A DNA stretch of 10,913 bases from Solirubrobacteraceae bacterium. Lineage in GTDB: Bacteria; Actinomycetota; Thermoleophilia; Solirubrobacterales; Solirubrobacteraceae. Below, in pieces: positions 1 to 4,754 of the stretch. The stretch is taken from assembly GCA_019683665.1 (NCBI GenBank), contig JADGIB010000107.1:1-10913 (forward strand), written 5' to 3'. The translations under genes and the position numbers were made by a program. The notes under the pieces are model-generated. The model was not told the DNA's origin, made no database searches, and worked only from the letters and a program-made list of their open reading frames with translations. The first letter of the stretch is position 1. Every line of letters begins with the position of its first letter.

Positions 1-358
1 CGGCGGCGCCGCCCGCGGCGGCGGCCGGGGCCTCGGCGGCGGCGGGCGCGGCCGCGGGGGCGGCCGCCTCGACGGGCTGCGCGGCGCCGGCGGACGCGCC
101 GCCGCCGTTGCCGCCGGAGGCGGGGGCGGCGTCGCCGATCGTGGCGATCGTCGCGCCGATCGGCAGGGTCGCGCCCTCCTGGGCCACGATGTGCAGCGGA
201 CCGTCGGCGTCGGCCTCGTAGGGCATCGTCGCCTTGTCGGTCTCGATCTCGACGATCTCCTGGCCGCGCGTCACCTCGTCGCCGTCGGACACGAGCCAGC
301 GGAGGATCGTGCCCTCCTCCATCGAGTCCGACAGGCGCGGCATGACGACTTCAGGCAC
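1..358 (-). CDS. pdhC: 2-oxoacid (pyruvate) dehydrogenase E2, N-terminal part (partial)
   Basis: This is the N-terminal 119 residues of a dihydrolipoamide acyltransferase; the rest lies beyond the window. Residues 1-75 form a lipoyl domain starting MPEVVMPRLSDSMEEG. The expected lipoylated lysine is Lys42 in IETDKAT. In the family this arm carries acyl groups from E1 to the E2 active site and then to E3. From about residue 76 the chain becomes an Ala/Pro/Gly-rich flexible linker, which typically precedes another lipoyl, a peripheral-subunit-binding or the catalytic domain. The GTG at 358 was chosen because it gives the canonical lipoyl-domain start and has GGAGG 6 nt upstream. The in-frame ATG at 343 would cut the first beta strand, and the GTG at 361 is too near the ribosome site. 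The start overlaps the end of the E1-beta gene by 8 bp, so translation is probably coupled. Substrate is inferred from the PDH-like E1 genes; an acetoin or branched-chain complex is less likely. Confidence 0.9.
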   Translation of the reverse strand, partial: MPEVVMPRLSDSMEEGTILRWLVSDGDEVTRGQEIVEIETDKATMPYEADADGPLHIVAQEGATLPIGATIATIGDAAPASGGNGGGASAGAAQPVEAAAPAAAPAAAEAPAAAAGGAA

Positions 359-1355
359 CACAGACCTCCAGAGCAGCGATGAGGATCTTCTCCTCGTGGG
401 GCAGGGCAGCGTCTTCGAGCGACTTCGCGTACGGCATCGGCACCTCGGCCATGCCGACGCGCCCGACCGGGGCGTCGAGGTCGTCGAAGCAGGCGAGCGA
501 GATCCGGCTGGCGACCTCGGCGGTGACGCCGTAGGAGGCCCAGCCCTCCTCGACGCACAGCGCGCGGTTCGTCTTCGCCACGGAGGCGGCGACCGTCTCC
601 ATGTCGAGCGGGCGCAGCGAGCGCAGGTCGACGACCTCGGCGGAGATGCCGTGCTCGGCCTGGAGCCGCTCGGCCACGTGCAGGCAGCGGGTGACCGCGA
701 ACGAGTGGGCGACCATCGTCAGGTCGCCGCCCTCGCGCGCGATTGCGGCGCGGCCGATCTCGACGGCGCCGTCGACGGACGTGTCGACCTCGCCCTTGGC
801 CTTGTACAGCTGCAGGTTCTCGATCACCAGGACGGGATCATCGTCGCGGATGGCGCTCTTGAGCAACCCCCGGGCGTCGGCCGGGGTCGCCGGGGCGACG
901 ACCTTCAGGCCGGGGACGTGCGCGAACCAGCCCTCGAACGACTGCGAGTGCTGCGCGGTGAGCTGGTTGCCGGCGCCGTTGGGGGTGCGGATGACGAGCG
1001 GGCAGCCGACCTTGCCGCCGAACATGTAGCGGACCTTCGCGGCGTGGTTGACGACCTGGTCCATCGCGACGAGGATGAAGTTGATCGTCATGATCTCCAC
1101 GACCGGGCGCTGGCCGGCCATGGCCGCCCCGACGGCGGCGCCGACGAAGCCCTCCTCGGAGATCGGGGTCTCCATGATCCGCTCGGGCCCGAAGTCGTCG
1201 TAGAGGCCCGCGGTGACCTTGTAGGAGCCCTGGAACACGCCGATCTCCTCGCCCATGAGGAAGACGGAAGGGTCGCGCTCGAGCTCCTCGCGCAGCGCGA
1301 GGCGCAGCGCCTCGCGGTAGGTCATGGTCTCGATGCCGGATGCGGTCGTCGCCAT
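351..1355 (-). CDS. pdhB: Pyruvate dehydrogenase E1 component, beta subunit
   Basis: A 334-residue protein, close to the usual E1-beta length of about 325. With E1-alpha it forms the thiamine-diphosphate enzyme that decarboxylates pyruvate and reductively acetylates the E2 lipoyl arm. The N-terminal pyrimidine-binding domain (about 10-190) carries MTYREAL, LMGEEIG, then ETPISEEGF. By family alignment Glu67 there is the cofactor-activating glutamate. AQHSQ (His136) and the PNGAGNQ stretch follow. The C-terminal transketolase domain (about 200-325) contains VVDLRSLRPLD and the EEGW motif. The ATG at 1355 lies 2 nt after the E1-alpha stop. A GTG at 1361, overlapping that stop as GTGA, would add two residues and cannot be excluded; Met11 is another possible start nearer the conserved sequence. 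PDH is favoured over branched-chain dehydrogenase by overall resemblance to mitochondrial-type PDH E1-beta. Confidence 0.94.
   Translation of the reverse strand: MATTASGIETMTYREALRLALREELERDPSVFLMGEEIGVFQGSYKVTAGLYDDFGPERIMETPISEEGFVGAAVGAAMAGQRPVVEIMTINFILVAMDQVVNHAAKVRYMFGGKVGCPLVIRTPNGAGNQLTAQHSQSFEGWFAHVPGLKVVAPATPADARGLLKSAIRDDDPVLVIENLQLYKAKGEVDTSVDGAVEIGRAAIAREGGDLTMVAHSFAVTRCLHVAERLQAEHGISAEVVDLRSLRPLDMETVAASVAKTNRALCVEEGWASYGVTAEVASRISLACFDDLDAPVGRVGMAEVPMPYAKSLEDAALPHEEKILIAALEVCGA
365..369 (-). promoter_or_regulatory. Ribosome binding site of the E2 gene
   Basis: GGAGG on the minus strand lies 6 nt upstream of the GTG at 358, inside the last codons of the E1-beta gene. It decides the GTG start over the downstream ATG. 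Confidence 0.7.
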
Positions 1356-1357
1356 AC

Positions 1358-2485
1358 TCACGCCGCCTGCTCGAGCTGGGCCAGGACGGCCGCCTCGCCG
1401 GCGGGCGAGCCGGGGGCCATGCGGCTGAACTGGCGGCCGGTCTCCGGGTCGCCGTAGACGAAGTCGGCGAGGGTGGAGGGGTCGGGCATCGGGCTCGCCT
1501 CGGCGAAGGCGACGGCCTCGTCGACCTCGCGCTGGGCGTCGCGCTGGATCGCGTCGAGCTCCTCGGCCGTGGCGCCGGCGGCGATGAGCCGCTCGGTGAC
1601 GAGCGCGATCGGGTCGCGCTTCTCGGCCCACTCGGCGACCTCCTCCTTCGTCCGGTAGGCGGTGCCGGCGTCGGCGACGGAGTGCCCGCGCAGGCGGTAG
1701 GTCATGACCTCCAGGACGGCGGGCTGGCGCTCCTTGCGGGCGCGCTCGAGCAGCGCGGCGGCCGCCTGGTGGGTGGCCTCGACGTCCTGGCCGTCGACGC
1801 GCTCGCCGGGCATGCGGAAGGCGGCGGCGCGCTTGAAGATCTCGGGCTCGGCGTTGGACTGGTCGACGCGCGTGCCCATGCCGTAGCCGTTGTTGAAGAC
1901 GGTGAAGAGGACCGGCAGGCGCCAGACGGCGGCGAGGTTCAGCGACTCGTGCCAGGCGCCCATGTTCACGGCGCCGTCGCCGAGCTCGCAGACGACGGCG
2001 AGCTCCTTGCCCTGCTTGACGGCGGCGAGCGCCATGCCGGCGGCGATCGGGAGCTGGCCGGCGACGATGCCCCAGCCGCCGAAGTAGTTGTGCTCGGGGT
2101 CGAGCAGGTGCATCGAGCCGCCGCGGCCGGCGGCGCAGCCGTCCTGGCGGCCGAACAGCTCGGCCATGACGGTCGTGGCGGGGACGCCCTTGGCGAGGGC
2201 GAACCCGTGCGAGCGGTAGGAGGACAGCAGCAGGTCCTCGGGGCCCATCGCGGCGACGACGCCGACGGTGGCGGCCTCCTGGCCGATCGCCAGGTGGCAG
2301 TAGCCGCCGATCCGCGCGCGCTTGTACTGGCGCTCGGACTCCTGCTCGAAGAGCCGGATGACCGTCATCTGGCGCAGGACGTCGCGCAGATCGAGCGGCT
2401 CGGCTACGTGTCCGCTTCCGGGAGGCACCGCTTCAGGACGGCGGCCGGTGCGGGGAGTTTGCGAGCGACGACGGGTTGTGGCCAT
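1358..2485 (-). CDS. pdhA: Pyruvate dehydrogenase E1 component, alpha subunit
   Basis: A 375-residue protein, first gene of the operon. It binds thiamine diphosphate and Mg through the GDG motif at 169-171, followed 27 residues on by NN at 198-199, the standard ThDP fold spacing. Other family landmarks are GGYCHLAIGQEA (60-71), SYRSHG (89-94), GGSMHL (122-127) and YRLRGHS (263-269), the loop matching the phosphorylation-loop region of mitochondrial PDH. These point to pyruvate rather than branched-chain substrates. The ATG at 2485 is supported by GAGAGG 9 nt upstream; an in-frame TTG at 2494 would sit directly on that ribosome site. The first ~30 residues are basic, Pro-rich, not part of the conserved domain, and use unusual A/T-ending codons. 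The gene reads away from a divergent GntR regulator across a region with a clear operator-like palindrome, so pyruvate- or fatty-acid-responsive control is a reasonable inference. Confidence 0.94.
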   Translation of the reverse strand: MATTRRRSQTPRTGRRPEAVPPGSGHVAEPLDLRDVLRQMTVIRLFEQESERQYKRARIGGYCHLAIGQEAATVGVVAAMGPEDLLLSSYRSHGFALAKGVPATTVMAELFGRQDGCAAGRGGSMHLLDPEHNYFGGWGIVAGQLPIAAGMALAAVKQGKELAVVCELGDGAVNMGAWHESLNLAAVWRLPVLFTVFNNGYGMGTRVDQSNAEPEIFKRAAAFRMPGERVDGQDVEATHQAAAALLERARKERQPAVLEVMTYRLRGHSVADAGTAYRTKEEVAEWAEKRDPIALVTERLIAAGATAEELDAIQRDAQREVDEAVAFAEASPMPDPSTLADFVYGDPETGRQFSRMAPGSPAGEAAVLAQLEQAA

Positions 2486-2494
2486 GTACGGCAA

Positions 2495-2500
2495 CCTCTC
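2495..2500 (-). promoter_or_regulatory. Ribosome binding site of pdhA
   Basis: GAGAGG on the minus strand lies 9 nt before the ATG at 2485, within a longer purine run (2495-2503). It favours that ATG over the TTG at 2494, which it would abut. Confidence 0.6.
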
Positions 2501-2523
2501 TCCGGGGAGCGGGGTGAGCGGCT

Positions 2524-2552
2524 AGTGTATCCACGGAAAGGCGTGGATACAA
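2524..2552 (-). promoter_or_regulatory. Candidate promoter of the pdhA-pdhB-pdhC operon
   Basis: On the minus strand TTGTAT (2552-2547) and TACACT (2529-2524) are separated by exactly 17 nt. They match the sigma70/SigA -35 at 3 of 6 bases and -10 at 4 of 6. The predicted start near 2517 would give a leader of about 32 nt that includes the purine-rich ribosome site. The inverted repeat at 2526-2551 lies between and partly over both boxes, so a bound repressor would block polymerase. This is inference from spacing and position; no transcript data. Confidence 0.45.
2526..2551. promoter_or_regulatory. Perfect inverted repeat, probable GntR-family operator
   Basis: TGTATCCACG and CGTGGATACA are exact reverse complements separated by 6 bp (GAAAGG). 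They lie midway between the divergent pdhA and GntR genes. Symmetric sites with GT...AC half-elements in the regulator's own upstream region are typical for GntR/FCD proteins. Its overlap with the candidate pdhA promoter and its position 25 bp before the regulator ATG suggest joint control of the operon and autoregulation. A terminator is unlikely, since no gene ends here and no T-tract follows. Confidence 0.7.
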
Positions 2553-2576
2553 CAGAATGTTGGAGAATCCCGACCC

Positions 2577-3287
2577 ATGGAGAAGTCCACCGCGGAGCGG
2601 CAGAACGTCGACCTGGTCCACGACCGGCTGAGGTCGGCGATCCTGCGCGGCGAGTTCGCCCCCGGCGAGGAGCTCCAGCAGGTCCCCCTCGCCGAGCGCC
2701 TCGGCGTCAGCCGCACGCCGCTGCGCGAGGCCTTCCGCCTGCTGCAGCGCGAGGGCCTGCTCGAGGCGAGCCCGAACCGCTCGTACCGGGTGACCGCGTT
2801 CTCGGCTGAGGATCTCGAAGAGCTGTATGTCACCTTCTTGCCCCTCCAGGCGCTTGCCATTCGCCTGACGATCCCGCGGCTCACCTCCGAGGACATCGCC
2901 GCGATGCACGGCGACCTCGCGCAGATGGACCACTTCGCCTCCAACCACGACGTCGAGGCCTGGGAGCGCCCGCACCGCGAGTTCCACCGGCGCCTCGTCC
3001 AGCACGCGGGCCGCCGCGTCGTCGAGCTCCTCGACCAGCTCTCCGACCACGCCGGCCGCTACCGGCGCGTCTACCTCGAGGGGACGTCGTACGGCTTCGA
3101 CGCCGCCGCCGTCGAGCACCGTGAGATCCTCGACGCGGTCGCCGCCGGCGACGCCGACCAGGCCGCCGCCCGCCTCGCCCACCACCTCGCGCACACCGCC
3201 TTCGACGTGCTCGGGATGGCCGACGAGAACCACGGTCCGGAGTCGCTGCGCACCGCCCTCGCGGTGGCCACGCGCCCGCTCGCCTGA
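2577..3287 (+). CDS. GntR family transcriptional regulator, FCD (FadR-like) subfamily
   Basis: A 236-residue protein, normal length for the subfamily. Residues 8-75 form the winged helix-turn-helix, with AILRGEFAPGEEL, LAERLGVSRTPLREAFRLLQREGLL and the wing ending NRSYRVTAF. Residues 78-210 form the helical FCD ligand domain. FCD domains commonly bind a metal through Asp-x3-His and two later His. Here the first motif reads His133-R-E-F-His137, so the Asp position holds His; His181 (EHREIL) and His203 are at the expected later places. The ATG at 2577 has GGAGA 10 nt upstream. The gene is divergent from the dehydrogenase operon and shares the palindrome at 2526-2551, an arrangement functionally like E. 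coli PdhR with aceEF. The ligand cannot be read from sequence: pyruvate, lactate or an acyl-CoA are guesses. Codons 77-95 are strikingly unlike the rest of the gene. Confidence 0.9.
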   Translation: MEKSTAERQNVDLVHDRLRSAILRGEFAPGEELQQVPLAERLGVSRTPLREAFRLLQREGLLEASPNRSYRVTAFSAEDLEELYVTFLPLQALAIRLTIPRLTSEDIAAMHGDLAQMDHFASNHDVEAWERPHREFHRRLVQHAGRRVVELLDQLSDHAGRYRRVYLEGTSYGFDAAAVEHREILDAVAAGDADQAAARLAHHLAHTAFDVLGMADENHGPESLRTALAVATRPLA

Positions 3288-3297
3288 CCGCCCGCGG

Positions 3298-3321
3298 CTC
3301 CGACCGGCGGTCCAGCCGGAG
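3298..3321 (+). terminator. Weak hairpin after the GntR gene, possible terminator
   Basis: In the 78-bp gap between the regulator and glnA, CTCCG (3298-3302) pairs with CGGAG (3317-3321), with a partly paired interior (GG/CC around CGGT). There are mismatches and no T-run. It could separate the two transcripts but is weak evidence alone in DNA this GC-rich. Confidence 0.25.
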
Positions 3322-3350
3322 TTCGCCATGTCGTCCACCGGCTCGTGGTC

Positions 3351-3356
3351 TAGGCT
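3351..3356 (+). promoter_or_regulatory. glnA: Candidate -10 element for a leaderless glnA mRNA
   Basis: TAGGCT fits the actinobacterial TANNNT -10 pattern and ends 9 nt before the glnA ATG. Transcription starting about 7 nt downstream would put the 5' end 2-3 nt from the start codon. No ribosome-binding sequence is present between box and ATG, which agrees with leaderless translation. No convincing -35 is seen 16-18 nt upstream. Confidence 0.4.
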
Positions 3357-3365
3357 CCGCTGGCG

Positions 3366-4703
3366 ATGCCCGAGCTGCCCAAGTCCGCCGACGACGTCAA
3401 GGCCCTCGTCCAGGAGCACCGGATCCGGTTCATCCGGCTGTGGTTCACCGACATCCTCGGCCAGCTGAAGTCGTTCTCGATCGGGGTCGACGAGCTCGAC
3501 GACGCGTTCGAGAACGGCATGGGCTTCGACGGCTCGTCGATCACCGGATTCAACGCGATCGAGGAGTCCGACATGGTCGCGGTCCCCGATCCGCAGACGT
3601 TCGCGGTCCTGCCGTGGCGCCCGCAGGAGCAGGGGGTCGCCCGGATCTTCTGTGACATCCACACGCCCGAGGGGACCCCGTACGAGGGCGATCCGCGCCA
3701 GGTCCTGCGCCGCGCCCTGCAGCGGGCCGAGCGGATGGGCTTCGACACGTTCAACGTCGGGCCCGAGCTCGAGTACTACCTCTTCAAGGACAGCACGGGC
3801 ACGGAGGTCCTCGACGAGGGCGGCTACTTCGACCTGACGACGCTCGACGCCGGCTCGGACGTGCGGCGCGAGACCGTCCTCGCGCTCGAGCAGCTCGGCA
3901 TCCACGTCGAGTACTCCCACCACGAGTCGGGCCCGTCGCAGCACGAGGTCGACATGCGCTACGCGCCGGCCCTGAAGATGGCCGACGACTGCATGACGTA
4001 CCGCATCACGGTCAAGGAGATCGCGATGAAGTACGGCTGGCACGCGACGTTCATGCCCAAGCCGCTCTTCAACCAGAACGGGTCGGGCATGCACACGCAC
4101 CAGTCGCTCTTCGCCGACGGGCGCAACGCGTTCTACGACCCCGACGACCAGTACTTCCTGTCGGACGTCGGCAAGGCGTTCATCGCGGGCCAGCTCAAGC
4201 ACGCGCGCGAGATGTGCTCGATCTTCGCCCAGTGGGTGAACTCCTACAAGCGGCTCGTCCCCGGCTACGAGGCGCCGGTCTACGTCGCCTGGTCGCGGCG
4301 CAACCGCAGCGCGCTCGTGCGCGTGCCGCTCTACCACCCGGGCCACGAGAGCTCGACGCGCATGGAGCTGCGCTGCCCGGACCCGGCCTGCAACCCGTAC
4401 CTGACGTTCGCCGTGCTCCTGCAGGCGGGCCTGGAGGGGATCGAGAAGGGCTACGAGCTGCCCGAGCCGATGGAGAAGAACCTCTACCACCTGTCGCCCG
4501 ACGACCGCCGGCGCCTCGGCATCGAGCAGCTCCCCGAGACCCTCGGCGAGGCGGTCGAGATCACCGCCGAGTCCGAGCTCGTCCTGCGCACGCTCGGCGA
4601 GCACATGTTCAACCGCTACATCGAGATCAAGCGCCAGGAGTGGGAGGACTACCGCGTGCAGGTCACGCCGTGGGAGCTCGACCGCTACCTGCCGGTCCTC
4701 TGA
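3366..4703 (+). CDS. glnA: Glutamine synthetase, type I-alpha-like
   Basis: A 445-residue protein that makes glutamine from glutamate, ammonia and ATP; family members are cytoplasmic dodecamers. The beta-grasp N-domain holds WFTDILGQLKS and MGFDGSSI (52-59). Metal- and substrate-site landmarks are GPELEYY (Glu134, Glu136), HEVD (Glu194), GMHTH (His243), PGYEAPVYV (flap Glu302) and RMELR (Glu334), then CNPYL. The short length, lack of the ~25-residue beta-type insertion and the C-terminal GIEQLPETLGEA...RYIEIKRQEW pattern match type I-alpha enzymes such as those of Bacillus and Thermotoga, which are not adenylylated. NLYHLSPDD only loosely resembles the adenylylation loop. The position of Bacillus Arg62 (GFVRIEESD), important for glutamine feedback, is Ala64 here (GFNAIEESD). 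The gene has its own probable leaderless promoter and ends at a strong hairpin facing a convergent transporter. No GlnR/TnrA-type regulator is adjacent. Confidence 0.96.
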   Translation: MPELPKSADDVKALVQEHRIRFIRLWFTDILGQLKSFSIGVDELDDAFENGMGFDGSSITGFNAIEESDMVAVPDPQTFAVLPWRPQEQGVARIFCDIHTPEGTPYEGDPRQVLRRALQRAERMGFDTFNVGPELEYYLFKDSTGTEVLDEGGYFDLTTLDAGSDVRRETVLALEQLGIHVEYSHHESGPSQHEVDMRYAPALKMADDCMTYRITVKEIAMKYGWHATFMPKPLFNQNGSGMHTHQSLFADGRNAFYDPDDQYFLSDVGKAFIAGQLKHAREMCSIFAQWVNSYKRLVPGYEAPVYVAWSRRNRSALVRVPLYHPGHESSTRMELRCPDPACNPYLTFAVLLQAGLEGIEKGYELPEPMEKNLYHLSPDDRRRLGIEQLPETLGEAVEITAESELVLRTLGEHMFNRYIEIKRQEWEDYRVQVTPWELDRYLPVL

Positions 4704-4720
4704 GGCCGAGGCCCCGCCGT

Positions 4721-4750
4721 CGCCGCCGCCGCGCCGCGCGGGCGGCGGCG
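4721..4750. terminator. GC-rich hairpin, probable bidirectional terminator
   Basis: In the 51-bp gap between the convergent glnA and MMPL stop codons, CGCCGCCGCC (4721-4730) and GGCGGCGGCG (4741-4750) form a perfect 10-bp all-GC stem around a 10-nt loop. There is no T-tract on either side. Such tail-less hairpins are common between convergent actinobacterial genes, but their efficiency is uncertain. Confidence 0.55.
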
Positions 4751-4754
4751 CCCG

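Noticed and set aside
1..125. Dense GCC/GGC repeats at the left edge, possibly a tandem repeat or regulatory element
   Set aside because: They translate in frame as the Ala/Pro/Gly linker after the E2 lipoyl domain, a normal feature of this protein.
2546..2568. A plus-strand promoter for the GntR gene within the control region
   Set aside because: GATACA, CAGAAT and GAGAAT were considered as -10 boxes, but none has an acceptable -35 at 16-18 nt. A promoter must exist here, yet I cannot place it.
1340..2809. A 489-codon plus-strand frame opposite pdhA
   Set aside because: It crosses the divergent promoter and the start of the GntR gene in another frame, and its sequence is a Gly/Ala/Asp/Val shadow of pdhA.
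4476..4503. KNLYHLSPDD in glutamine synthetase as an adenylylation site
   Set aside because: The beta-type signature is NLYDLPPEE; the surrounding C-terminus follows the unadenylylated alpha type. A Tyr at this place also occurs in Bacillus GlnA.
2433..4604. A 723-codon minus-strand frame opposite the GntR and glnA genes
   Set aside because: Antisense shadow of two strongly conserved genes, with repetitive Val/Arg/Glu/Leu composition and no motif.
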